Assembly: GCA_045106475.1 (NCBI GenBank)
Contig: JBGCEO010000011.1
Span: 67,559 to 131,558 of the forward strand
Direction of reading: 5' to 3'
DNA from: Granulosicoccus sp045106475
Lineage (GTDB): Bacteria > Pseudomonadota > Gammaproteobacteria > Granulosicoccales > Granulosicoccaceae
Length of the DNA stretch: 64,000 nt
Of the stretch, positions 34,627 to 43,146 are shown piece after piece. Positions within the stretch are counted from its first letter, which is position 1. Each line of letters starts with the position of its first letter. Position numbers and translations under genes: made by a program. The notes under the pieces were generated by a model. The model was given only the letters and a program-made list of their open reading frames with translations. It did not search any database and was not told the DNA's origin.

Positions 34627-35424
34627 ATGAGTATCGTAATTCTGGTGGGAGGCAATAGTGTTCAGGGAAACCCTGAACACAGATACCTCGTGGGTGCGTT
34701 TCTAGATCGCTTTGGTGACAAGGTAACCAAAGTAATAAGTGCTCAGCCTCAAGTACGCCCTATAGGCGAACGCATCAAGCGAATGCTCAAACGCGGGAAC
34801 TACGCGGAGAGATTTGCTCGTTGGCGTTATCCAGGTGGCTATGGCCCCGACATTGCCGACTTGCAAAGACTCCTGTTACCAGACGAAGCCAGTCCGCAAA
34901 TGCCTGGATCTGATCGATGTGTTCAGGTTCCCTCTCACAATGGAGCCGAATGCGAAGCCATTTTGAGCAAGGAGAAACCCGACGTTATTGTTGTTTATGG
35001 AACAACAATTATCCGCTCGAACATCTTTGAGCAAGCCGGGATTATTACCCTTAACATGCACACCGGATTGTCGCCATACTATCGTGGCGACAGCACCTTG
35101 TTCTGGCCCGTGTACTACAACGATCCAGAACGCTTGGGCGTAACAGTACATGAGCTAGTGGCGTCGGTAGATGGTGGCGCAATTGCTGCAACATCACCGG
35201 TAATTTACGAGACTGGCGATACCGAGGCAGATTTGTTTGCCAAAGGCGTCCAAGCCGGAACCGCACTCTATCTGGATGCTGTGGATTCAGCGCTTAACGG
35301 CACATTGAGCTGCAAAGCTCAGGATCTTTCGCTAGGTAAAGAATTCAGATGGATTCATAGAACCGTGGCAGCGGAGAAAAAAGTGCTGACACAACTAGAA
35401 CAATGGGCAGTGACCAGGGAATGA
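34627..35424 (+). CDS. Formyltransferase-domain protein
   Basis: About 265 residues from the ATG at 34627 (MSIVILVGGNSVQG); an in-frame TTG at 34498 exists, but the added residues look non-coding. The domain is that of methionyl-tRNA/GAR/sugar-amine formyltransferases. It has VIVVYGTTIIRSNIF, the catalytic block NMHTGLSPYYRGDSTLFWP (Asn, His in the NxH pattern) and VTVHELVASVDGGAI with the conserved Asp. It overlaps a polysaccharide deacetylase gene by 4 bp. Together they suggest N-deacetylation and N-formylation of an amino sugar, though folate use is not shown. No clear ribosome binding site precedes the ATG. Confidence 0.75.
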   Translation: MSIVILVGGNSVQGNPEHRYLVGAFLDRFGDKVTKVISAQPQVRPIGERIKRMLKRGNYAERFARWRYPGGYGPDIADLQRLLLPDEASPQMPGSDRCVQVPSHNGAECEAILSKEKPDVIVVYGTTIIRSNIFEQAGIITLNMHTGLSPYYRGDSTLFWPVYYNDPERLGVTVHELVASVDGGAIAATSPVIYETGDTEADLFAKGVQAGTALYLDAVDSALNGTLSCKAQDLSLGKEFRWIHRTVAAEKKVLTQLEQWAVTRE

Positions 35425-36509
35425 GTCTTAAACACAACAGACAACAGAACCGTCTCGGCCAGATCGCCAGGGCCGCTCTGCGCCACATCGGAGTCTTGCT
35501 TTTTCATCTGGGCTGCGCACGGCTAGTAATTGGCATCAGTTCAAAACGCACCCGCGCTCTGCTCTATCACGCCGTTGAAGAAAAAACCTGTAGCTACACG
35601 CGCGGTCTGGGTGTGAATGTGCCACCGCAGACGTTTGCCACGCATTTGGATTATTTCAAAACCTATTACAATGTTGTTTCGATGAGTGATTTGCTGCTTG
35701 GCAAACCTCGCCCCCGTTCGCTGGTCATCACTTTCGATGATGGTTATGCCAGCGTTGAAAAAAATGCTGTTCCTCAGTTGGAAAAACGCGCACTACCTGC
35801 CACAGTCTATTTGATTGGCCGAGCAGTCAAAGGCAAGATGGTTTGGGTGAATCGGCTGAATCAGGCCATGAACGAATATCCCACCGAGACTATGCGTATC
35901 TTGCATAGCTATCCGGATCTGGTTGAACTGGATCGCTCAGCGATCATCAATCAAATTCAAACCAGCTATCTGCCCGCACAAATAAGTTCTCTGGTTGAAA
36001 CACTGGAAGAAGCCATACCCGGTCTACTTGAAGATTCCGAAAAAGTGTTTTCAAATGCCGCCGACATCATGGCCATGCAGCAGCGCGGGATCGAATTCGG
36101 TTTTCATACCAATGATCACTACAATCTTCGGCAATGTAACAAAGCATTGCTGGAGCAACAGCTCCAGATTAGCGGCATGGAAGAGTTAATTAACTCAAAT
36201 ACTTTCGCGTACCCGTTTGGCTATTTTTCAGGCACCGCTATTGGCGCGCTTACCCACCATGGTTATGAGAAGTTAATGACCGTTGGCAATAACAATAACC
36301 GGTTCAGCGAGCTGCACCTTGATCGATCAGAGGTCTTTGTTGAGACTCCAGCTCAACTATTTGCTCAGCTTGAAATCGAAGAGCCGATCATGGCAGGGCT
36401 GCGCGCACTGATCGCTCGTCTGAAATCTGCCGTAAAAACTGCTCCTGACAATTACACTTCGGTTGAATTGGACAAAAACCCTGCTCCAGAAACCAGCAAG
36501 CCCCGCTAA
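35421..36509 (+). CDS. Polysaccharide deacetylase family protein (NodB homology)
   Basis: About 362 residues from the ATG at 35421 (ATGA overlap with the formyltransferase stop). The NodB domain begins with LVITFDDGYASVEKNAVP, which holds the catalytic Asp-Asp pair. A later block, GFHTNDHYNLRQ, gives the His-containing motif, and FAYPFGYFSG is the usual (Y/F)PFG strand. A moderately hydrophobic N-terminal segment lies at about 24-45. It would remove acetyl groups from an amino sugar or glycan. The stop codon lies inside the loop of a strong hairpin. Confidence 0.85.
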   Translation: MSLKHNRQQNRLGQIARAALRHIGVLLFHLGCARLVIGISSKRTRALLYHAVEEKTCSYTRGLGVNVPPQTFATHLDYFKTYYNVVSMSDLLLGKPRPRSLVITFDDGYASVEKNAVPQLEKRALPATVYLIGRAVKGKMVWVNRLNQAMNEYPTETMRILHSYPDLVELDRSAIINQIQTSYLPAQISSLVETLEEAIPGLLEDSEKVFSNAADIMAMQQRGIEFGFHTNDHYNLRQCNKALLEQQLQISGMEELINSNTFAYPFGYFSGTAIGALTHHGYEKLMTVGNNNNRFSELHLDRSEVFVETPAQLFAQLEIEEPIMAGLRALIARLKSAVKTAPDNYTSVELDKNPAPETSKPR

Positions 36510-36521
36510 AGCGGGGCTTGC
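36496..36521. terminator. Convergent-gene hairpin terminator
   Basis: GCAAGCCCCGC (36496-36506) and GCGGGGCTTGC (36511-36521) form a perfect 11-bp stem with a TAAA loop. The loop holds the TAA stop (36507-36509) of the deacetylase gene. The hairpin lies between the convergent deacetylase and cold-shock genes and may serve both; neither side has a long T-tract. Confidence 0.7.
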
Positions 36522-36547
36522 GTGTAATACCGTGTCTATTGACAGGT

Positions 36548-36751
36548 TTACATAGCGGAGACGTTAACCGCTGCTGGACCCTTTTGGCCCTGCTCGATAT
36601 CGAAGCTCACTTTTTGACCTTCATCGAGTGTTTTGTAACCATCGCCAGTGATAGCGGTGTGGTGAACGAAAACGTCCTTACCGCCATCTTCAGGAGCGAT
36701 AAAGCCGAAACCCTTCGCCGCGTCGAACCACTTAACTGTACCAGTACTCAA
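36548..36751 (-). CDS. Cold-shock protein, CspA family (TTG start)
   Basis: A 67-residue CspA-type OB-fold protein. RNP1 is KGFGFIAP and RNP2 is DVFVHH; the N-terminus STGTVKWFDAAKGF is typical. It binds single-stranded RNA and DNA and acts as an RNA chaperone. The start codon is TTG: the frame upstream reads ATT-ATC-TTG and contains no ATG or GTG. A weak CAGGG ribosome binding site lies about 8 nt upstream. About 346 bp separate it from rapA, enough for a long regulated leader. Confidence 0.95.
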   Translation of the reverse strand: MSTGTVKWFDAAKGFGFIAPEDGGKDVFVHHTAITGDGYKTLDEGQKVSFDIEQGQKGPAAVNVSAM

Positions 36752-37097
36752 GATAATACCCTGTATATAAAAAACAACAAATGGACAAACCTGACCAGCA
36801 TTTGAAACTACAAATACCCTTTAAGCCTGACTTGTCTCTTACAATGACTTTTCTCGTAAATTACGATTCCAGTCGCTAACGCAGACACTTCTCAGATTTC
36901 TCTTAGAACCGTCAACACTCGCAATATAGGTAGTTTGTCCTCCGAATACAAGCGACAAAACACTCGATTAGACTTTTGTTAGCGACATTCGGGCTACAAT
37001 TGCGCGCTAATTCTTCTCCAGCCCCGCTCCTACGCCGTGTTAGCAGCGTTACATACCCAATAACATTCTTGCTTCGTACCGTAATATATAACCAATA
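36752..37097. promoter_or_regulatory. Divergent csp-rapA intergenic region
   Basis: A 346-bp AT-rich gap between the divergent cold-shock and rapA genes. It must hold both promoters. Csp genes usually carry a long structured 5' leader, and the space on that side would allow one. TATATA-like hexamers occur near 36765-36770 (csp side) and 37083-37090 (rapA side). I see no convincing -35/-10 pair or open reading frame. Confidence 0.4.
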
Positions 37098-39881
37098 ATG
37101 AGCAACGATTTTACCTCCGGCCAGCGCTGGATAAGTGACACTGAGTCAGATTTAGGCCTCGGTACCGTCCTTGAAGTAGAACATCGTCAAATTACCGTCG
37201 TATTTCTTGCCACCGGTGAAACCCGCATCTACGCCAAAGAGACTGCCCCTCTCACCCGTGTGGCTTTTCTGCCGGGTGATCTCATCACTAGCCACGAAGG
37301 CTGGCAATTACGTGTTGATAAGGTTCATGAGGAAGACGGGCTGCTCAGCTATTTCGGTAATCGCGAAGATACCGGTGCGCAAACCATCCTGGTTGAAGCC
37401 GGGTTAGACAATTTTCTGCAGTTCAGATCTCCCAAGGATCGACTTTTTGCCGGCTTGATCGACGGTTTACGCTGGTTTTCGCTTAGGCGAGACGTATTCG
37501 AACATCGCCATCAACTAGCCCATTCCCCAGTACGCGGGCTCATGGGGGCTCGTGTTGCGGTGCTGCCTCATCAAATTTACATTGCAGTTGAAGCATTAAA
37601 ACGCCACCAACCCCGCCTCCTGCTAGCGGATGAGGTTGGTCTGGGAAAAACCATCGAAGCAGGCATGATTGTGCATGGTTCACTGGTAAACAATCAGGTG
37701 TCGCGGGTACTGATAGCTGTGCCACCCGCCCTCCTGCATCAATGGCTGGTAGAAATGCTGCGTAAATTCAACTTGAGTTTTCGCATCATGGATTCTGAAC
37801 GATTCGAACAGTTGCAAGACTCAGCTCCGGATGGCAATCCTTTCCTGGCAGAGCAACTGGTTCTATGCTCCCTGGAGACACTCGTCCAGAATGATGAAAT
37901 CGGCGATGCAGCTGCAAGCGCAGGCTGGGACATGCTTGTTGTTGATGAAGCGCACCATTTAAGCTGGGAACCAGACGAACCCTCCGATGCCTATTCGCTG
38001 ATTGAGGAGCTTGCAATGGAAACCCCGTCTGTCCTCTTGCTGACCGCGACACCAGAGCAACTTGGACAATCCGGGCACTTTGCGCGCTTGCGTTTGCTTG
38101 ATCCCGAGCGATTTGGCTCACTTGATCAATACATTTCAGACGAGGCAGAGTTTGGCTGGGTGGCATCTGTTGCCGACAAGCTGACACAAGACCAAGCACT
38201 GCTCCCGGATGAACTGCAAGAGCTGGAGGAGCTACTGGGCGATAGTTTCAGTGACAACGACAAGAAGACGCTCACTTCGGCTGCCGCCATGAGTGTGAGC
38301 GATCTCGGGCAAGGCCTCATCAACAAACTCGTGGATCGCCACGGAACCGGTCGATTGATGTTCCGCAATACGCGCAGGGCTATAAGCGGTTTTCCGGAGA
38401 GAAAACTGAATCAGTACACACTCGATGGTGACTCGCTGGACGACAAAGCTGGCTGGCTTCTCGAATTTTTGCTCGATCAATTCCCGGCCAAGATTCTGGT
38501 TATCTGTTCATCACTGACTACCGTACAGGCTCTGGCGGAGATACTTCGCCTGGCAGGCGTACAGAGCGCACAGTTTCACGAAGACATGTCAATTGTGGAA
38601 CGCGATAGAGCAGCTGCGTGGTTTGCCGATCCGGAGGAAGAGTGTCGTTTGTTGCTCTGCTCTGAGATTGGCAGCGAAGGTAGAAACTTTCAGTTTCTGC
38701 ACAATGTAGTCATGTATGAACTACCAGACACGCCCGATTTATTGGAACAACGTATCGGCAGACTTGACCGGATCGGACAAACGCAGACTATTCAAATCCA
38801 CGTCCCGGTGGCAGCCGGTTCGACAGACGCTGTATTGCTGCGTTGGTACCACGAGGGCTTGAACGCGTTTGAACGCATATGCAAGTCCGGATCAGCAGTG
38901 CGGTATCGCGTTCAGGAACAACTAGACGCAGTATTGGATCATGTTAGCGATAGCGACAACGAGGCCAGGCTGGAATCGCTTATTGAGAGTACAAGAGCGC
39001 TGAGTGCAGAGCTTGAGGCCGAGCTCGAAGCTGGTCGCGATCGCCTTTTAGAATTGAATTCGAATCGTCCCGAACTGATACAGGAACATCTGGATGCACT
39101 GGCCAGGATAGATCGCAACTACCAGCTACAGGATTTCATGGAAGCGGTGTTCGATCGTTTTGGTGTGGATGTAACCGAACAACGCGATCACTGGATAATT
39201 CACCCTAGTGATCATATGCAAGTAGAACACTTTCCGCATCTGCCTTCCGGGGGTATGACACTGACCTTTGATCGTGCAACCGCACTGACCCGGGAAGACT
39301 TTACCTATCTCAGCTGGGATCACCCCATGGTAAACGCTGCCATGGACTTGATTCTTGATGAGGGCTTTGGCCAGGCCGATTGCCAGGTGATCAAATGCGA
39401 AGAACTACCCAAGACGCTAACATTTGTAGAAGCAAGCTATGTCTTGCAGTGCACTGCCGATGCAAGCTTAAACATCGAGCGTTACCTGCCTGCGCGCGTA
39501 CAGACATGGAGCGTTGGCATAGATGGCAGAGACTACACTGATATCGTATCCACACTGGAGCTCGACAGTCGCAAGCAACGCTACGATAGAAACGCCCTGC
39601 GCAAAGTTGTCCTCAAAAACCGGGAAGCCCTGGAAAAACTCATTGATCACTCTGCGAGCCTGGCTGACAAAACCATACCAGAGTTGGTTACAGAAGCACG
39701 AGAAGCGATTGATTTGGAATTCTCTGAGGCAAGAGAGAGACTGGTTGCCCTTGCACGTGTCAATGCATCTGTAAAAAGTGAGGAAGTTGATGAACTGGAT
39801 CATCGCCACAATGCTTTGATCAAGGCTTTGGATGGCACAAACGCAAGACCAGTGTCTGTGCGTGTTATGTTCAATAGTTGA
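37098..39881 (+). CDS. rapA: RNA polymerase-associated helicase RapA
   Basis: A 927-residue Swi2/Snf2 ATPase, slightly shorter than the E. coli protein (968). The N-terminus GQRWISDTESDLGLGTVLEVEHRQITVVF is the RapA Tudor-like domain. Motif I is LADEVGLGKTIEAGMI, motif II VVDEAHHLSW, motif III LLTATPEQLGQSGHFARL, and the helicase C-terminal block includes LLLCSEIGSEGRNFQF and LEQRIGRLDRIGQT. RapA recycles RNA polymerase during transcription. It precedes xthA on the same strand. Confidence 0.96.
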   Translation: MSNDFTSGQRWISDTESDLGLGTVLEVEHRQITVVFLATGETRIYAKETAPLTRVAFLPGDLITSHEGWQLRVDKVHEEDGLLSYFGNREDTGAQTILVEAGLDNFLQFRSPKDRLFAGLIDGLRWFSLRRDVFEHRHQLAHSPVRGLMGARVAVLPHQIYIAVEALKRHQPRLLLADEVGLGKTIEAGMIVHGSLVNNQVSRVLIAVPPALLHQWLVEMLRKFNLSFRIMDSERFEQLQDSAPDGNPFLAEQLVLCSLETLVQNDEIGDAAASAGWDMLVVDEAHHLSWEPDEPSDAYSLIEELAMETPSVLLLTATPEQLGQSGHFARLRLLDPERFGSLDQYISDEAEFGWVASVADKLTQDQALLPDELQELEELLGDSFSDNDKKTLTSAAAMSVSDLGQGLINKLVDRHGTGRLMFRNTRRAISGFPERKLNQYTLDGDSLDDKAGWLLEFLLDQFPAKILVICSSLTTVQALAEILRLAGVQSAQFHEDMSIVERDRAAAWFADPEEECRLLLCSEIGSEGRNFQFLHNVVMYELPDTPDLLEQRIGRLDRIGQTQTIQIHVPVAAGSTDAVLLRWYHEGLNAFERICKSGSAVRYRVQEQLDAVLDHVSDSDNEARLESLIESTRALSAELEAELEAGRDRLLELNSNRPELIQEHLDALARIDRNYQLQDFMEAVFDRFGVDVTEQRDHWIIHPSDHMQVEHFPHLPSGGMTLTFDRATALTREDFTYLSWDHPMVNAAMDLILDEGFGQADCQVIKCEELPKTLTFVEASYVLQCTADASLNIERYLPARVQTWSVGIDGRDYTDIVSTLELDSRKQRYDRNALRKVVLKNREALEKLIDHSASLADKTIPELVTEAREAIDLEFSEARERLVALARVNASVKSEEVDELDHRHNALIKALDGTNARPVSVRVMFNS

Positions 39882-39933
39882 GTTCGTCAAGTCACTTGCA
39901 GCAAGCCACCCAGATATAGACCGAGAGTTTCGC

Positions 39934-40749
39934 ATGAAGATAGTCTCTTTTAACGTCAACAGTGTGAGATTAAGGTTGCATCAATTAGCGGCCTTGACAG
40001 ACACTCTCGCACCCGACGTTATCGGGTTGCAGGAGACCAAGGTAGTCGACGAAGATTTCCCAGTCGATGCTCTCAAGGAAATGGGTTACCACTGCGCATT
40101 TGCAGGGCAAAAGACGCACTACGGTGTTGCCATGTTATCCAGAACGCCGATGCACAACGTCAGCATAGGTTTTAGTAGCGATGACGACACCGCACAAAAA
40201 AGATTGATCTCAGCGACCGTAACAAGCCCGAAGGGCAATGATGTGAACATCATCAACGGCTATTTCCCCCAGGGCGAAAAACGCGATCACCCTGTAAAGT
40301 TTCCGGCCAAAGAAAAATTCTATATAGATTTACAGAGCAAACTGGAGAACGAGTATTCACCCGACGATAAGCTAGTGGTAATCGGTGATTTCAACATTGC
40401 CCCTGTAGACGAAGACTTGGGAATCGGGCCAGACAACGTAAAACGTTGGTTAAGAAGTGGAGCCACTAGCTTCTTACCAGAGGAAAGAGAATGGTTTCAG
40501 CGTTTAACCGATTGGGGACTAAACGATAGTTATCGCTGCAAGTATGCCGATAAAGATGACAAGTTCAGCTGGTTTGACTACCGAAGTAAAGGGTTTGATC
40601 GGGAACCCAAACGGGGACTGCGAATCGACCATCTGCTCTCGACACAGTCCATGACCGCTAAATTGATTGATAGTGGAATCGAATACGACATCCGCGCGAT
40701 GGAGAAGCCATCAGATCATTGCCCCGTTTGGTCAAGCTTTGATATTTAA
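39934..40749 (+). CDS. xthA: Exodeoxyribonuclease III
   Basis: A 271-residue EEP-family nuclease from the ATG at 39934 (MKIVSFNVNSVRLRLHQL); an earlier in-frame ATG lies inside rapA. Catalytic residues are seen in GLQETKVVDEDFP (Glu), NIINGYFPQG (Tyr region), VIGDFNIAP (Asp, Asn), the Asp of FSWFDYRS, and the terminal RIDHLL and KPSDHCPVW (Asp, His). It removes 3' blocks and cuts abasic sites in base-excision repair. It starts about 50 bp after rapA. Confidence 0.94.
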   Translation: MKIVSFNVNSVRLRLHQLAALTDTLAPDVIGLQETKVVDEDFPVDALKEMGYHCAFAGQKTHYGVAMLSRTPMHNVSIGFSSDDDTAQKRLISATVTSPKGNDVNIINGYFPQGEKRDHPVKFPAKEKFYIDLQSKLENEYSPDDKLVVIGDFNIAPVDEDLGIGPDNVKRWLRSGATSFLPEEREWFQRLTDWGLNDSYRCKYADKDDKFSWFDYRSKGFDREPKRGLRIDHLLSTQSMTAKLIDSGIEYDIRAMEKPSDHCPVWSSFDI

Positions 40750-40811
40750 CAAGCTCACCATACCTTTGTAGAGTATGGATGCTCATCACCCGACAGCCAT
40801 TAGTTTAGTTA

Positions 40812-40834
40812 GGTGAATATTCACCCATCTGGGT
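40812..40834. promoter_or_regulatory. Overlapping palindromes upstream of the DMT transporter
   Basis: A perfect 14-bp palindrome GGTGAATATTCACC (40812-40825) overlaps a second dyad ACCCATCTGGGT (40823-40834). They lie 93-115 bp before the transporter start and about 60 bp after xthA. They could be an operator or a weak terminator; no T-tract follows. Confidence 0.3.
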
Positions 40835-40926
40835 GGTAGAGATTCACTGCACGACACTCTAGCCTCTGCGAACATCCTGATAAGCGAACTCTTACCAGAA
40901 GTGGTTCACAAGGGAGAAGTGGAGAA

Positions 40927-41931
40927 ATGCGTGCAGTATCACTGGTGGGACTAAGCGTACTGTTTGTTGCCCTATGGAGTTCTGGCTGGGTGCTTTCACG
41001 CTTTGCCGTTGAAGAGGTCAGCGCGATAGCGTTACTGACAATGCGGTACGTAATAGTATTTTGTGTATTGCTTATTGTAGTTACAGTAGCAGGCTACTGG
41101 CGTAAAGTTTCCATGACAGAGTTGGCGTGTCACCTGTCTGTGGGCGTGCTTTCCCATGCTATCTATCTGTTATCAGGTGTAGGCGCATTCGAGCTGGGCG
41201 TGTCAGCCAGTCTGGTTGCCTTTGTAACGGCCCTTCAACCCATGATCACAGCCTATCTGTCGGCACCTATTACTGGAGAGGTAATTTCTTCCCGCCAATG
41301 GCAAGGCTTGATTATCGGGTTTCTCGCGGTACTGCTACTGGTGTCAGAAAGCTATAGGCAGGGTATAGCGACGATCGCTCTTTCACTACCCTTTATTTCA
41401 GTACTAGCGCTGAGCATCGGGGCTTTGATCAGCAGACGTCTCGACGTACAGAATCAAAGGAAAAAATGTACGCCGATTCCAATACCCTTTGTTTTGCTCA
41501 TACATAGTGCCGGAGCCCTGTTTGTACTGGTTCCACTGAGTGCTTCACAGGGCCAGCTGCTTGTTGAAGTCAGCAAGCATCAATGGGTAATGTTGCTATG
41601 GCTTGCGCTAGCCGTATCATTAGGCGCTTATGCAGTGATGCTTATTCTGCTCCGACACTTATCGGCCATGCGCGTTTCAAGCCTGGCCTACTTTGTTCCA
41701 CCGGCTACTCTGATTCAGGCTCACCTTTTATTTAACGATGTGATTTCCGTGAGCAATATGGTTAGCTTGGTTCTAGCATCGATAGCTGTGTATTTCGTGA
41801 TGATACCTAAGGCAAAGCAATCAAGGCTCCGGCGCTGGGCAGACCGCAGCAAAGGCTTTACCCTGACACCCGCGAACAGTGGGTTGATAAGCGCCGTTAC
41901 TGCGGGACGAGACCCCGACATCAAGCTGTAG
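40927..41931 (+). CDS. EamA/DMT-superfamily transporter
   Basis: A 334-residue membrane protein with about ten hydrophobic segments and two EamA repeats. WSSGWVLSRFAVEEVSAIALLTMRY is the usual first-helix signature, and QPMITAYLSAPITGE resembles the mid-repeat loop. The C-terminus is a charged tail of about 40 residues. It has a good ribosome binding site (GGGAG then GTGGAG upstream). Members export amino acids and other metabolites; no substrate can be given. It is transcribed alone and converges on the BMP transporter operon. Confidence 0.88.
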   Translation: MRAVSLVGLSVLFVALWSSGWVLSRFAVEEVSAIALLTMRYVIVFCVLLIVVTVAGYWRKVSMTELACHLSVGVLSHAIYLLSGVGAFELGVSASLVAFVTALQPMITAYLSAPITGEVISSRQWQGLIIGFLAVLLLVSESYRQGIATIALSLPFISVLALSIGALISRRLDVQNQRKKCTPIPIPFVLLIHSAGALFVLVPLSASQGQLLVEVSKHQWVMLLWLALAVSLGAYAVMLILLRHLSAMRVSSLAYFVPPATLIQAHLLFNDVISVSNMVSLVLASIAVYFVMIPKAKQSRLRRWADRSKGFTLTPANSGLISAVTAGRDPDIKL

Positions 41932-42016
41932 TCAGCTTAATTCATGATACTTGTAGCGTAGCAAACTCATAGGCAGTGCGCGATGCTACAAGCCTTAGCT
42001 TAGACAGAATGTTGAA

Positions 42017-43105
42017 CTACTTGGGCAAGTCACCCTGCACACCCTGCACATAGAAATTCATACCGAGCAAAGTCTTGTCGTCCATGATCTCACCGCTGCC
42101 AAGAATCTCTTCACCTGCCTGATTGAGGATAGGTCCTTGAAACGCATGCAATGAGCCCTCAACGATGCCTTCTCTAATTATTTCGGCTGCAGCTTTAACA
42201 TCATCCGGTACATTCGCGTTGTATTCAGGAAACGACACAAGGCCGGAAGCAATTCCATCCCAGGTATCCTGTGATGACCATGTTCCATCGATGATGGCAC
42301 GTGTGCGTTCGACGTAATAAGAATCCCAGTTATCGATGATAGAGGTAAGCTGTGATTCTGGTGCAAAGGCTGACATGTCAGATGCCTGGCCAAACCCTAA
42401 GACGCCTCTTTCCTCAGCAACCTGAAGCGGTGCGGGTGAGTCTGTATGCTGAGTAATGATGTCGGCACCCTGATCAATTAGTGCTTTGGCTGCGTCGGCT
42501 TCTTTACCCGGGTCGTACCAGCTGTTGACCCACACAACCTTGATTTCGGCATCCGGATTTACCTTGCGCATGGCAATGGCGAAAGCATTGATGCCGCGCA
42601 CCACCTCCGGGATTGGGAAGGAAGCGATATAGCCAATGGTATTGGTTTTAGTCATCATGCCAGCCATTGTTCCGATAACCGCTCTGCCCTCGTAGAATCG
42701 AGCACCGTAGGTCGAAACGTTGTCCGAGCGCTTGTAGCCGGTAGCATGTTCAAACTTAACATCGGGAAAATCCTTAGCTACCTTGATAGTGGGATTCATG
42801 TAACCAAACGAGGTGGTGAAAATAAGATCATGACCACTACTGGCAAGCTTACGAATAACGCGCTCCGCATCTGCACCCTCCGGAACGCTCTCCACAAAAG
42901 TAGTTTCGACGCTATCGCCAAATTCTGCCTCTATGGCAAGTCGTCCTATATCGTGGCGGTATGTCCAGCCGTGGTCGCTAACTGGGCCTACATAAACAAA
43001 GCCCACTTTTACAGGGTCGGCTGCTTGAGCAATACTAGTTATCACTGCGAGTACAGCTGTACATAAAACAAGTACAACGCGATTCACTATGGCACTTTTG
43101 AACAT
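42017..43105 (-). CDS. BMP-family ABC transporter substrate-binding protein
   Basis: A 362-residue periplasmic protein of the BMP/PnrA/Med family. It has a signal peptide (AQA-ADP), then KVGFVYVGPVSDHGWTYRHDIG, the conserved FTTSFGYMNP block, VRGINAFAIAMRKVNPDAEIKVVWVNSW and DIITQHTDSP. Members bind purine nucleosides or related compounds. It heads a minus-strand cluster whose other genes are two permeases and a dual ATPase, although by orientation it is the last gene read. A divergent guanine deaminase suggests a purine ligand. Confidence 0.9.
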   Translation of the reverse strand: MFKSAIVNRVVLVLCTAVLAVITSIAQAADPVKVGFVYVGPVSDHGWTYRHDIGRLAIEAEFGDSVETTFVESVPEGADAERVIRKLASSGHDLIFTTSFGYMNPTIKVAKDFPDVKFEHATGYKRSDNVSTYGARFYEGRAVIGTMAGMMTKTNTIGYIASFPIPEVVRGINAFAIAMRKVNPDAEIKVVWVNSWYDPGKEADAAKALIDQGADIITQHTDSPAPLQVAEERGVLGFGQASDMSAFAPESQLTSIIDNWDSYYVERTRAIIDGTWSSQDTWDGIASGLVSFPEYNANVPDDVKAAAEIIREGIVEGSLHAFQGPILNQAGEEILGSGEIMDDKTLLGMNFYVQGVQGDLPK

Positions 43106-43146
43106 TTATATCTCCGTTTAAAAAACAACCCGTTCTTTATCTTGAA

